37,030 nucleotides of DNA, taken from positions 1 to 37,030 of the forward strand of contig DUQZ01000041.1 of the NCBI GenBank assembly GCA_012837525.1, given 5' to 3'. The position numbers and the translations under genes were made by a program. How positions within the stretch are numbered: the first letter of the stretch is position 1; every line of letters begins with the position of its first letter. This document shows positions 1-8,274 of the stretch, one piece after another. The notes beneath the pieces are model-generated. The model did not search any database. It had not been told where the DNA came from and saw only the letters and a list, made by a program, of their open reading frames with translations. This DNA is from Clostridiales bacterium. GTDB taxonomy: Bacteria > Bacillota > Clostridia > Christensenellales > Aristaeellaceae.

Positions 1-1626
1 CCACAGCAGCAGCTGGTCAAAGTCCATGACGCTCTGGCGGATTTCCATACCGGCGGTGGCCAGGTCGGTGTTGTTGGCCAGCATGGTGACCAGCAGCTCA
101 GACACGGGGTTGTCGGTGGTGGAGGACCATTCGATGATGGCGGGCATCAACACGGTGCCGTCGGCCAGGGTGACGTTGTGCTCGTAGGTGCCGGCTTCTT
201 CCGGGGTGACCTTCTTGTAGCGCAGGCCTTCGGTGTATTCGCCGCCTTCGGCGTTGAGGACGAAGCCCGCGTCAACCAGCAGCTGGGTAGCGGTTTCCGG
301 GGAGTAGGGGTAGGTGTTCAGCTTCTCGTTGAGTTCTTCCTCGGATTCCTGGTACATCCACATGGCCAGGCCGTAGGGGCCGTGAACCAGGGCGCCGTAG
401 CCGCCGGTGAAGGTGGTGGCGAATTCCTGGCGGTCCAGCAAGTGGGCGATCGCATGGCGGACAGCCTTGAACTGGGTGGGGCCAAAGTCGCTGGCGAACT
501 GGATCTTGCCGTAGCCGTTTCGCTCGTAGTTGACGGTCTCAAAGCCGCCCTTGGCAACCAGGTCCAGGGCCTTGTTGACTTCGTCGCCGCCGGTCAGGCC
601 GGAGATCAGGTTGATGGCGCCAGTTTCCAGCGCGTCAAACTGGGTGGCTTTTTCAGCCTTGACGATGATCAGCTTCTGGATGCTGGGCTTCTGGCCTTCG
701 AAGTTGCCCTTGTAGTTGGGGTTGATTTCCAGCACGGCCTGCTTGGCGCCCACATCGTAGGACACCAGCTGGTACGGGCCCGCGGTGACACGGCCTTCGG
801 TGACGAAGCGCGCATGCTCGATCTTGTCCTTCAGGGCGTCGGCGGTCAAGTCGCCCACAAAGTAGGCGCCTTCGCCGTCGTCCTTCACGTCATAGCCTTC
901 GCCCAGCCACATGTCGATGGACAGGGGGGTGAAGGAGGCGTAGGACATGTCATAGTAGTAGGGGATGAAGTCGGAAACCACGGTCACCTGGAAGGTGTAG
1001 TCGTCCAGGATGCGCAAGCCGGCAAAAGGCACGTTGCCTTCCTTGATGGAAGCGGTCACCTTGGCGTTGAACTCTTCCTTGAGTTTGTCAACCTGCTCTT
1101 TATGGGCTTCTTTGTCTTCATCAGAAGCGTCATCAGCCGGCGCTGCAGGCAGCTCATCCATTACCTGACCGTTGTTCTTGTACAGCTCACCACCAACATA
1201 ATAGGTGTACGCCTGGTTTTTGCTGCCCATGCCCAGCAGGGTGGGGTGGGAGAACAGCAGGGAGCCAGCCACAAAGTGCTTGGCCGTGATGGGGCTGCCA
1301 TCGTTGAACACCAGGTCATTATGAATCTTGATGGTGAACGTCTTGGTGCCGTCATCATTGAGAACGCCTTCAATGCTCTCGGTCACGCTCTCGTTTTGCA
1401 CCATGGCGCCGCCCTGGTTGAAGGAGATGGTGGAGTAGTCGTTGATCAGGCCACGGATCATGTTGTCCGTCGCGTTGTTGGTCCAGATGGCGCCATGGGC
1501 CCAGTCACCGGAAATCTCGGTGCCGGAACCATAGATGATCTCGCCGCCCACAGCGGGCTCGGCGAAGGCAGACATGACGCCAAACAGCATCATGGTTGCC
1601 ACAAGTAAGGCTACCAGTTTCTTCAT
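1..1626 (-). CDS. ABC transporter substrate-binding protein, peptide type (SBP_bac_5), 3' end cut by window
   Basis: The reverse strand is open from an ATG at 1626 to base 1 (542 codons, no stop), so the C-terminus lies outside the window. The ATG has a GGAGGT site about 7 bases upstream. Residues 1-22 form a signal peptide ending in AFA before Glu-Pro, and there is no lipobox Cys. The mature part reads like the oligopeptide/dipeptide-binding family: an early VTESIEG stretch, FNDGSPITAKHF near 107-118, and later PYQL and ATQLLVDAGF-like segments. The family captures peptides or similar solutes outside the membrane for an ABC permease. A charged, Ala/Asp/Glu/Lys-rich insertion sits at about residues 157-192, between the FNDG region and the next conserved block. 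Permease and ATPase genes are not in view and may lie downstream, off the left edge. The substrate cannot be told. A good sigma-70 type promoter lies upstream. Confidence 0.88.
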   Translation of the reverse strand, partial: MKKLVALLVATMMLFGVMSAFAEPAVGGEIIYGSGTEISGDWAHGAIWTNNATDNMIRGLINDYSTISFNQGGAMVQNESVTESIEGVLNDDGTKTFTIKIHNDLVFNDGSPITAKHFVAGSLLFSHPTLLGMGSKNQAYTYYVGGELYKNNGQVMDELPAAPADDASDEDKEAHKEQVDKLKEEFNAKVTASIKEGNVPFAGLRILDDYTFQVTVVSDFIPYYYDMSYASFTPLSIDMWLGEGYDVKDDGEGAYFVGDLTADALKDKIEHARFVTEGRVTAGPYQLVSYDVGAKQAVLEINPNYKGNFEGQKPSIQKLIIVKAEKATQFDALETGAINLISGLTGGDEVNKALDLVAKGGFETVNYERNGYGKIQFASDFGPTQFKAVRHAIAHLLDRQEFATTFTGGYGALVHGPYGLAMWMYQESEEELNEKLNTYPYSPETATQLLVDAGFVLNAEGGEYTEGLRYKKVTPEEAGTYEHNVTLADGTVLMPAIIEWSSTTDNPVSELLVTMLANNTDLATAGMEIRQSVMDFDQLLLW

Positions 1627-1694
1627 GAAGTAAACCTCCAGTTATAGTATTGAGCATGATCCTCATCCGTCTGGGATCATTCGCCCTCAGGTGA

Positions 1695-1723
1695 ATCATA
1701 GCGTGAATGCCCCCGTTTGACAA
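1695..1723 (-). promoter_or_regulatory. Promoter of the substrate-binding protein gene
   Basis: On the reverse strand TTGTCA (1723-1718) and TATGAT (1700-1695) are separated by 17 bases. This lies about 70 bases before the ATG at 1626. It is a close match to the housekeeping sigma consensus; no start site has been measured. Confidence 0.6.
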
Positions 1724-1730
1724 GTCCTTT

Positions 1731-1785
1731 TTTTGCCCCGAAAACGACGAAAACCGCATAAAACGGCGCGGTTTAATGGGCAAAA
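1731..1785. repeat. Nested inverted repeat between divergent promoters
   Basis: TTTTGCCC (1731-1738) pairs with GGGCAAAA (1778-1785), and inside it AAACCGC (1751-1757) pairs with GCGGTTT (1768-1774). It lies upstream of both the leftward and the rightward promoter in the 280-base gap between the binding protein and fprA. It could be an operator or cruciform, or a relic of a terminator. The rest of the gap shows only the two promoters. Confidence 0.45.
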
Positions 1786-1847
1786 CCACATGCAAAACAG
1801 GAAAAAGACAAGGTTTTTGACGTATTGACACATCCAGAAAACTTTAA

Positions 1848-1874
1848 TTGAAATTGTTAAAGATCGGGTATAAT
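1848..1874 (+). promoter_or_regulatory. Probable promoter of fprA operon
   Basis: A perfect TATAAT lies at 1869-1874, 32 bases ahead of the ATG. The best -35 candidate is TTGAAA at 1848-1853 with a short 15-base spacer. The -10 is convincing and the -35 is less so. Confidence 0.5.
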
Positions 1875-1906
1875 AAAAGGTGGATAAAACTGAAGGAGGA
1901 CAGCTT

Positions 1907-3091
1907 ATGTTCGAATTGCGGGACAATATTGTTTCAGTAGGTGTGCAAAACCCCGAGTTGGAAGTGTTTGACATCATCATGAAAACCCCCAAGGGCACCA
2001 GCTACAACGCGTTTTTAATCAAGGGCACGGAGAAAACCGCCCTGGTTGAAACCGCGAAGGAAGGCTTTTTGGAGGAGTATATCAAAAATATTGAGGAAAT
2101 CATCCCCTTTTCGGACATTGATTACCTCATCATCAGCCATACAGAGCCGGACCACGCCGGCATCATCCCGGATTTGCTGCGCAAAAACGAAAAGCTGCAG
2201 GTCATCGGCACCAACAGCGCCATCACCTTCATCGGCCAGATCATCAACCAGGAGTTCAACAGCCGCGTGGTCAAAAAGGGCGACACACTGGACTTGGGTG
2301 GGCGCGAGCTGCGCTTTTATCCCATGCCCAATCTGCACTGGCCGGATACCATGTTCACCTACGACACCCTCTCAAACGGGGTGTTCACCTGCGACTTCCT
2401 GGGCGCGCACCATGCCTTCGCGCCGCTTTTGGCCAGCAAGCTCACCAACCCGGATGAGTATTTAGCGTCCGCGCGCAAGTATTACCTGGACATCATGGCG
2501 CCCTTTGCCCAGCCCTTTGTGAAAAACGGCATCAAGGCCATCCGGGAATTGAACCCGGACATCGTCTTCACCGGCCACGGCGCGGTGCTGGACGTGATGA
2601 TTGAGGACGTCGTGTCCCTGTATGAGGAATTGTCAGAGGCGCCCGAAAAGGACGGCAAGTCCGTCGCCATCATCTATGTCAGCGCCTATGGCTACACCAA
2701 GATGCTGGGCACCGCTATAAAGGAAGAAATTGAACAAGCCGGCATCAAGGTTCATATGATTGAACTGGACGAAACCAACCGCGATGAGGCCATGGCCGCC
2801 ATCACCGAGGCAGACGCCGTCCTGTTTGGCTCACCCACCTTCTTAGGCGACCTGCTGGACCCCATCGGGGAGCTGCTGGCTGCCCTGTATCCCTTTGTCT
2901 TAAAGGGTAAGCTGTGCTCCGCCTTTGGTTCCTACGGCTGGACGGGGGAGGCCGTGCCCAACATCATGGCCCGGCTTGAGCAACTAAAGGTCAAGACGGT
3001 GGAGGGCGTGCGCGCGCGCCTGCGCCCCAACGCGGAGGAGCTGGCCGCTGCCCGCGCGCTTGGTCAGCAGATCGTAAACGGCATCCAATAA
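1907..3091 (+). CDS. fprA: Flavodiiron protein (A-type flavoprotein, FprA)
   Basis: A 394-residue protein of standard family length. The start is ATG 1907, 7 bases after AAGGAGG; an in-frame GTG at 1880 has no such site. Residues 1-245 are the metallo-beta-lactamase-like di-iron domain with a full ligand set: H78, E80, D82, H83, H144, D163 and H224. These match the spacing of characterised flavodiiron enzymes. Residues about 252-394 are the flavodoxin domain, with the FMN phosphate loop at SAYGYTK (259-265) and later FGSPTFLG and GSYGWTGEA segments. Such enzymes reduce O2 to water and/or NO to N2O in the cytoplasm of anaerobes, taking electrons from rubredoxin or another donor. No rubredoxin or flavin reductase is fused or adjacent. 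Whether O2 or NO is the real substrate cannot be read from the sequence. It heads a group with a CBM9-like protein 30 bases downstream. Confidence 0.95.
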   Translation: MFELRDNIVSVGVQNPELEVFDIIMKTPKGTSYNAFLIKGTEKTALVETAKEGFLEEYIKNIEEIIPFSDIDYLIISHTEPDHAGIIPDLLRKNEKLQVIGTNSAITFIGQIINQEFNSRVVKKGDTLDLGGRELRFYPMPNLHWPDTMFTYDTLSNGVFTCDFLGAHHAFAPLLASKLTNPDEYLASARKYYLDIMAPFAQPFVKNGIKAIRELNPDIVFTGHGAVLDVMIEDVVSLYEELSEAPEKDGKSVAIIYVSAYGYTKMLGTAIKEEIEQAGIKVHMIELDETNRDEAMAAITEADAVLFGSPTFLGDLLDPIGELLAALYPFVLKGKLCSAFGSYGWTGEAVPNIMARLEQLKVKTVEGVRARLRPNAEELAAARALGQQIVNGIQ

Positions 3092-3121
3092 GATAAGACA
3101 TTCCGCGTGAAGGAGGACACC

Positions 3122-3754
3122 ATGAAACCATCACAAACGCGCTATGCCTGCTGCAACCATCACCTGCCCGCCTTCCCGCAGACGGATGACCCCGTCTGGG
3201 AGAAGGCGCCGCCTGTGGAACTTCTTGAAGTGGAAAGCGGCAAACGTCCCTTCTTGCGCACGGAGTTTCAGCTGCTCCGGGACGATCAGGAAAAAGCCTT
3301 CTATTTAAAAATCACGGCGGAGGATGACGAGGTCCGCTCCAATTACCGCCTTCATGACGAAACGCTGTACACCCAGGATGTGTTTGAGCTGTTCATCGCG
3401 GAAGAGGGCGATCTGTCCACCTACCGCGAGATTGAGGTCAGCCCCTTTGATGTCACCTTCACCGGCACCATCCATTTTGATGAGGATGGCACGCGCCACT
3501 TAAACATGGATTGGGAGCTGCCAGGCTTCATTACCAAAACCCATTATAATGAAGCGGCGCATCAAACCGTCTCCATCTGGAAGATGCCCTACGCCGCGTT
3601 TAGCGCAGAACCAAAACCGGGCACGCCCTGGCGCTTCAATGTCTTCCGGGTGGATCACAGCCGCCGGGGCGAGGAATTGCAGGCCTGGCAGCATACCGGC
3701 GCGCGCAACTTCCACGTGCCGGAGCGCTTCGCCTGGCTTGATTTCATCCAGTGA
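3122..3754 (+). CDS. CBM9-like carbohydrate-binding domain protein
   Basis: 210 residues from ATG 3122, which has AAGGAGG 5 bases upstream; an earlier in-frame GTG at 3107 overlaps that site. The whole protein looks like one CBM9-like beta-sandwich: DDPVWEKAPPVEL near 22-34, TEFQLLRDD with a FYLKITAEDDEV strand, QDVFELFIA, and YREIEVSPF in the middle, then WRFNVFRVDHSR near the end. In the family these domains bind sugars or sit in carbohydrate-active proteins. No signal peptide or membrane segment is visible, so it should be cytoplasmic unless exported otherwise, which is unusual for a carbohydrate-binding module. It follows fprA by 30 bases, and its stop codon overlaps the start of the following serine hydrolase. 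The function is unknown; the family call is moderately sure. Confidence 0.75.
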   Translation: MKPSQTRYACCNHHLPAFPQTDDPVWEKAPPVELLEVESGKRPFLRTEFQLLRDDQEKAFYLKITAEDDEVRSNYRLHDETLYTQDVFELFIAEEGDLSTYREIEVSPFDVTFTGTIHFDEDGTRHLNMDWELPGFITKTHYNEAAHQTVSIWKMPYAAFSAEPKPGTPWRFNVFRVDHSRRGEELQAWQHTGARNFHVPERFAWLDFIQ

Positions 3755-4998
3755 CACCAACCCAGGCGGATGCCGCTCTGAAGCGGTCCATCCGCGCCAT
3801 GGTGGAGGAGAAAGGCTACCTCTGCGGCCTGACGGTCTGCTACGGAAACGGGCAGGAGCATGTGATCCACTCCCATGGCCGGTCGCAGGAAGTGCTTCTT
3901 TTTGAGGACGGCTTTGCGTCCGCGCCTTTGCCTGTTACACCAACCACGATATATGACATCGCCTCGCTGACCAAGCTGTTCACGCTGGTCAGCGTTTTGC
4001 AGCTTATCGAGGCGGACGAAATCCGCTTTACAGACCAGATTCTAAAACTGGACCCGCGCTTTGTTCACCTGCGCAACTGTACGGTGGAGGAGGTACTGAC
4101 CTACCTGGCCTGCCTGCAAACACCGGAGCGCGTGGACAAACAAGCAGATGCGATGGCGGCAGAGCGCATGGTGTTCCAAACCCGCCGCGTGCCTGTCCAG
4201 GGCTTCAAGCTGTATTCGGACATGAACGCCCTGGTGCTCAAGTATGTGGTGGAATCAGTCAGCGGTCTGCCCTTTCTTGCGTATTTGCAGAAGCATGTTT
4301 TCCAACCGGCTGGCATGAAGGAAACCTGGGCCAGCGTGCCGGATGACCGCCTGGCAGACGTGATGAACTACAACTACGAGCACAAGGTTGTCCAGGGTAG
4401 GTACCAGGTGCAAACGGATGTCACGCCAGGCCTGCCGCATGATCCCAAGGCGCGTTTGCTCAAGTCCCGTCAGGATGATGTCAGCGGGCACGCGGGCCTG
4501 TTCTCTACCGCCCAAGATCTGTGCAGGTTTTCTCAAACGCTCTTAAACGGCAAACTTATCAGCCGGGACAAGCTGCTGCAAATCGGCGTCAACCGCACGG
4601 GCTACCTGCTGGCAGACGGCGGCTACCGCCAGTTTCTTGGGCTGTTGGCATTTACCCGGTCCCCGCTTCAAAAAAAGAGCGAGGTGCCCGCGTGGATGGG
4701 CCTGCGCGCCTTTGGCATCTCCGGCTATACGGGCAACCATTTCGCGCTGGATCCGGACGCGGGCGTGTTTGACATCGTGCTGGGCAACCGCTGCCACAAC
4801 CGTGTGTCGCTGGTGACCCCGGAGGAGGATGCGGACAAATTGGGGCTCAGCCCAGACGGCTCAGGACGCGTCACCTGGCCGGATCACCGCCCGGTGCGCT
4901 CCAGCTTTCGTTTTATTCATCAAAAAGACAAGATGCTGCACAACCCCGTCTATGATTGTCTTTCGGCCAGAAATTGGATTTCGCCTGTTGATTTTTAA
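3751..4998 (+). CDS. Serine hydrolase, beta-lactamase class C / penicillin-binding-like
   Basis: A 415-residue protein starting at GTG 3751, which overlaps the TGA of the upstream gene as GTGA; an in-frame ATG at 3799 is an alternative. The nucleophile motif is S72-L-T-K75 inside a YDIASLTKLFT context. A second motif, Y155-S-D, lies before MNALVLKYVVE, as in class C-like esterases and D-aminopeptidases. SGHAGLFSTAQDL near 246-258 is also typical of this family. The family includes beta-lactamases, D,D-peptidases and esterases acting on amide or ester bonds. No export signal is visible at the N-terminus, so the enzyme may be cytoplasmic. It is coupled to the CBM9-like gene; a joint role on a glycoconjugate or muropeptide is only a guess. 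The substrate is unknown. Confidence 0.85.
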   Translation: MTPTQADAALKRSIRAMVEEKGYLCGLTVCYGNGQEHVIHSHGRSQEVLLFEDGFASAPLPVTPTTIYDIASLTKLFTLVSVLQLIEADEIRFTDQILKLDPRFVHLRNCTVEEVLTYLACLQTPERVDKQADAMAAERMVFQTRRVPVQGFKLYSDMNALVLKYVVESVSGLPFLAYLQKHVFQPAGMKETWASVPDDRLADVMNYNYEHKVVQGRYQVQTDVTPGLPHDPKARLLKSRQDDVSGHAGLFSTAQDLCRFSQTLLNGKLISRDKLLQIGVNRTGYLLADGGYRQFLGLLAFTRSPLQKKSEVPAWMGLRAFGISGYTGNHFALDPDAGVFDIVLGNRCHNRVSLVTPEEDADKLGLSPDGSGRVTWPDHRPVRSSFRFIHQKDKMLHNPVYDCLSARNWISPVDF

Positions 4999-5019
4999 TT
5001 GATGATTCGTTCCTCAAAG

Positions 5020-5048
5020 TGGACAGATTCCCCCTTTTTGTGTATGAT
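5020..5048 (+). promoter_or_regulatory. Promoter of the aldo/keto reductase operon
   Basis: TGGACA (5020-5025), a 17-base spacer and TATGAT (5043-5048) stand 62 bases before the ATG at 5111. No terminator hairpin is seen between the previous stop at 4998 and this promoter. Confidence 0.6.
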
Positions 5049-5110
5049 AAGCACAATCAGGGGCAGCCCTGATGTTGATTATGTACAAACGAAGTGTTCA
5101 GGAGGGGACT

Positions 5111-6247
5111 ATGCAAACTGTACCATTTGGCAAAAGCGGCAAAAACGTATCCAGGCTGGGCTTTGGCATGATGCGCCTGCCCACCCTCACAAAGGATGAC
5201 GGCAGCCAGGTGATTGACCGTGACGAAGCCATCCGCATGCTGCGCCACGGCATCGACCAGGGCATCACCTATGTGGATACTGCCTATGGCTACCACGGCG
5301 GGGAGAGCGAAATTGTCACCGGCCTGGGCTTAAAGGACGGCTACCGCGAGCGCGTGATGCTGACCACCAAACTGCCCCAGTGGCTGGTAAACAAGTATGA
5401 GGACATGGACCGCCTGCTGGATGAGCAGCTGGAAAAGCTGGATGTGCCCTATTTGGATTTCTACCTGCTGCACGCCTTAAACGGCAGCGCTTTTGACAAA
5501 CTGCAGAAGCTGGACTATCAAAAGTTTCTTGAAAAAGCCAAATCCGACGGCCGCATCAAAAACGCGGGCTTCTCCTTCCATGATGAGAAGGACGTCTTCC
5601 TGCGCATCATTGATGATTATGACTGGGACATGGCGCAAATCCAGTTCAACTACCTGGATGACGAATACCAGGCCACGCTGGAAGGCATGCGCTATGCCGG
5701 CAAAAAGGGCATCCCGATTGTGGTGATGGAGCCATTGCGCGGCGGCACCCTGGCCAACCCGCCAACGGATGTCCTCTCGCTGATTGAGGGGCACAAGAGC
5801 GGCTTCAGTCCGGTGGAGTGGGCCTTCCGCTATGTGGGCGATTTCCCTGAGGTGGTCACCATCCTGTCCGGCATGTCCACCATGGACCAGGTGGAGGACA
5901 ACCTGCGCATCTTTAAGGATGTGAAGACGGGCAGCCTCACCCAGGAGGACCACGCCTTCATCAAGACCCTGAAGGAAAGCTACTTAGCCCGTGTCAAAAT
6001 TGGCTGCACTGCCTGTGACTACTGCCAGCCCTGCCCGCAGGGCGTGCTGATCCCGCGCATCTTCCGTGCCTACAACGACGCCTACAAGTTCAACCAGCCG
6101 GGCAGCCTCAAATGGCAGTACGGCGAAATCATCAAGGAAAACGGCGAGGGCGCCCTGTGCGTGGAGTGCGGCCAGTGTGAGGCGGTCTGCCCGCAGCAGC
6201 TGCCCATCATTGAAACCTTAAAGGAAATTGACGCCATCGCGCGCTAA
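5111..6247 (+). CDS. Aldo/keto reductase with C-terminal 2x[4Fe-4S] ferredoxin domain
   Basis: 378 residues; ATG 5111 is chosen because AGGAGGGG lies just before it. Residues 1-285 are the aldo/keto reductase barrel with the usual tetrad D56, Y61, K87 and H121. The C-terminus carries two Cys clusters, C299/C302/C305/C308 followed by Pro-Gln-Gly, and C350/C353/C356/C360 followed by Pro, as expected for two iron-sulfur centres. This AKR-ferredoxin arrangement is common in anaerobic bacteria. Members use NAD(P)H and/or ferredoxin to reduce or oxidise carbonyl substrates, mostly not identified. It is the first gene of a four-gene run (lgt, serine hydrolase, recX follow closely) and has its own promoter. 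Neighbours give no hint of the substrate. Confidence 0.92.
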   Translation: MQTVPFGKSGKNVSRLGFGMMRLPTLTKDDGSQVIDRDEAIRMLRHGIDQGITYVDTAYGYHGGESEIVTGLGLKDGYRERVMLTTKLPQWLVNKYEDMDRLLDEQLEKLDVPYLDFYLLHALNGSAFDKLQKLDYQKFLEKAKSDGRIKNAGFSFHDEKDVFLRIIDDYDWDMAQIQFNYLDDEYQATLEGMRYAGKKGIPIVVMEPLRGGTLANPPTDVLSLIEGHKSGFSPVEWAFRYVGDFPEVVTILSGMSTMDQVEDNLRIFKDVKTGSLTQEDHAFIKTLKESYLARVKIGCTACDYCQPCPQGVLIPRIFRAYNDAYKFNQPGSLKWQYGEIIKENGEGALCVECGQCEAVCPQQLPIIETLKEIDAIAR

Positions 6248-6256
6248 ACAATCAAC

Positions 6257-7135
6257 ATGAATATCAACCTGTATGGCATCCTGATCGCCCTGGGCGTCGC
6301 GGCTGCCGTCATCTACATGGGCAAGGAGACCAAACGGCTCTCCTTGCCTCCTGATTTGGCGGTGGACATGGCGCTTTGGTCCGTGCCCGTCGCGGTACTC
6401 AGCTCGCGCATTTACTATGTCATCTTCACCTGGGATCATTACAAGGATGACTGGCTCAGCATCTTCAAGGTGTGGGAAGGCGGCCTTGCCATCTACGGCG
6501 GGGTCATCGGCGGCGCGCTAGGCATCTACCTGCTCTCCCGCTACAAAAAGCTGCCAACCCTCAAGCTGCTGGATCTGGTAGCGCCCGGGCTCATTTTGGG
6601 CCAGGCGATTGGCCGCTGGGGCAATTTCTTTAACAAAGAAGCCTTTGGTGAGCTCATCACCAACCCTGCCCATCAGTTTTTCCCGCTGGCGGTGCTGGTG
6701 GACGGGCAGTGGCACCAGGCCACCTTCTTTTATGAGTCCGTGTGCAACTTGCTGGGTTTTTTCTTCCTGCTGTTTGTGCGGGACCGCTGCTACAAAAAGG
6801 GCCAGGGATTTGTGCTGCAATGGTACTTAATTTTTTACGGTTTGGTCCGCGTGGTCATTGAGGGCCTGCGCACCGACAGCCTGATGCTGGGCAGCCTGCG
6901 TGTCTCCCAGGTGTTAAGCATCCTGCTGGTGGCCGCAAGCGGCATCATCCTGATGCTGCGCCTCAAGCGCACGCCGCTGATGATCGCGGGCGCGGTCATC
7001 TGGACGGCGCTGTTTGCGGTGATTGCAGTGGGCGTGGTGCGCGGCATCGTCCTGACCTATGCCGTGATGGCCGTCTTCGCGCTGATGGTGTTCGTCATGT
7101 TTATGCGGGAAACCGCAAAAGGAAGCGCGGCATGA
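6257..7135 (+). CDS. lgt: Prolipoprotein diacylglyceryl transferase
   Basis: 292 residues, multi-pass membrane protein. It transfers diacylglycerol from phosphatidylglycerol to the lipobox Cys of prolipoproteins. The Lgt signature is intact: R120, N123, N126, E128 and G131 in the GRWGNFFNKEAFG block, preceded by the GGLAIYGG turn near 75-82. A second conserved segment has R198, E202 and R205 before TDSL. The protein starts directly at MNINLYGILIALG, so the N-terminal periplasmic strand seen in many Lgts is short. The start is 9 bases after the previous stop with only a weak ribosome site, suggesting coupling. Its stop overlaps the next start (ATGA). This is the functional Lgt of the window; a degenerate paralogue is at 17525-18475. 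Confidence 0.93.
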   Translation: MNINLYGILIALGVAAAVIYMGKETKRLSLPPDLAVDMALWSVPVAVLSSRIYYVIFTWDHYKDDWLSIFKVWEGGLAIYGGVIGGALGIYLLSRYKKLPTLKLLDLVAPGLILGQAIGRWGNFFNKEAFGELITNPAHQFFPLAVLVDGQWHQATFFYESVCNLLGFFFLLFVRDRCYKKGQGFVLQWYLIFYGLVRVVIEGLRTDSLMLGSLRVSQVLSILLVAASGIILMLRLKRTPLMIAGAVIWTALFAVIAVGVVRGIVLTYAVMAVFALMVFVMFMRETAKGSAA

Positions 7136-8274
7136 GCAGAACCAGCCTGTATCGCCTGTTGATTCGCCTGATGCCTCAAAAGGGCATTCACCTGCGCGCT
7201 GTAGATCAGACGATGCCTGACGCGAAGAAGAAGGCTTACGAGGGCATCCTGCGCCGGCACAAGGCCGCTGGCGGCGCGCTGGCCTTTTTTAATCAAGAGA
7301 CCATCACGGATTTTTTCACCTTCGGGGAGGCCCGGCCCGGCACTCCTGTAGTGGAGGACATCGCCTTCCGCCTGGCTTCTGTCTCAAAACTGGTGAGCGC
7401 GGCGGGCATCTTGGCGATGCGGGAGCAAGGCTTGATTGATCTGGACCGTGACGCGGACACCGGCTTACCCTACAGCCTGCGCCACCCGCAGGCGCCGGAT
7501 GTGCCCATCACCCTGCGCATGTTGCTGACGCACACCGCGGGGATTTTTGATGGTGAAAGGTATTTAAAGGGCATTGAGCGCGGTGAACCCGCGGGCGGTT
7601 TGCTGGCGGGCGACAGCCACACCAAGCACCTGCCGAGTGAGGGCTGCGAGTATTCCAACTTCGGTGTAGGCCTGGCTGGCTGCGTGGCGGAAGCGCAAAC
7701 CGGCCTGTCCTTTGAATGCGCCATGCAGCGCTACCTGTTTGAACCGCTTGGGATGAAGGCGTCTTACTACCCTCAATTGCTGGACAGCCTGGTCGCCAAC
7801 GCCAGGCGCATCTTTCCGCCCCAAAAACACATCAATTTTGACGCCGCCGCGCGGCAGGCCCGGCCCAAAACAGGCTGGGATACGCCGGACGCGCAGGCGC
7901 ATCATCTTTTTGCCCACGGCAGCTGCTGCATGGATGTGAAAAGCCTGGTCACACTGGGCCAGGCCCTCATGACCCCGGGCTTTTTTACACAGGATACATT
8001 GCAGGAGATGCGCAGCCCGCTGGGCAGCCTGCACGGCCGCGACCCCTCCCTGACCCAGGGCCTGGGCATGTTTATTCTGGAGGATGAGCAGCTTTCTCCA
8101 AATCCTCTGTATGGCCACCAGGGCATGGCCTACGGCGCGGTGCATATGCTGTTTTTGGATCTGGCGCGCGGCCGCGGCATCATCAGCCTGACCACCGGGG
8201 TATCAGAAGCGCGGGAGTATATCATGGCGGATGTCAACAGGGCGCTGCTGAAGGAATGGGCACAGGATGACTGA
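7132..8274 (+). CDS. Serine hydrolase, beta-lactamase class C family
   Basis: 380 residues, starting at an ATGA overlap with lgt. The class C-like catalytic set is visible: S83-V-S-K86, Y174-S-N176, and H329-Q-G331 in YGHQGMAYG in place of the KTG box. LLTHTAGIFDG near 131-141 and YLFEPLGMKASYY near 201-213 are standard family landmarks. No clear signal peptide is present, although the first 20 residues are basic and hydrophobic (LYRLLIRLM). The enzyme could be an esterase, a D-amino-acid peptidase or a beta-lactamase-like protein. It differs clearly in sequence from the serine hydrolase at 3751-4998, so the two are not a recent duplication. It overlaps recX by 8 bases. The substrate is unknown. 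Confidence 0.87.
   Translation: MSRTSLYRLLIRLMPQKGIHLRAVDQTMPDAKKKAYEGILRRHKAAGGALAFFNQETITDFFTFGEARPGTPVVEDIAFRLASVSKLVSAAGILAMREQGLIDLDRDADTGLPYSLRHPQAPDVPITLRMLLTHTAGIFDGERYLKGIERGEPAGGLLAGDSHTKHLPSEGCEYSNFGVGLAGCVAEAQTGLSFECAMQRYLFEPLGMKASYYPQLLDSLVANARRIFPPQKHINFDAAARQARPKTGWDTPDAQAHHLFAHGSCCMDVKSLVTLGQALMTPGFFTQDTLQEMRSPLGSLHGRDPSLTQGLGMFILEDEQLSPNPLYGHQGMAYGAVHMLFLDLARGRGIISLTTGVSEAREYIMADVNRALLKEWAQDD

Noticed and set aside
178-1608. Long rightward open frame of 476 codons opposite the binding-protein gene
   Set aside because: It is the mirror of a well-supported reverse-strand gene, has no ribosome site and shows no family features. Similar antisense frames at 16368-17507, 19455-20714 and 33788-34828 were dropped for the same reason.
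1825-1830. Perfect TTGACA upstream of fprA
   Set aside because: The only strong -10 (TATAAT at 1869) is 38 bases away, and no -10 lies at 16-18 bases, so it is not a usable -35 for that box.
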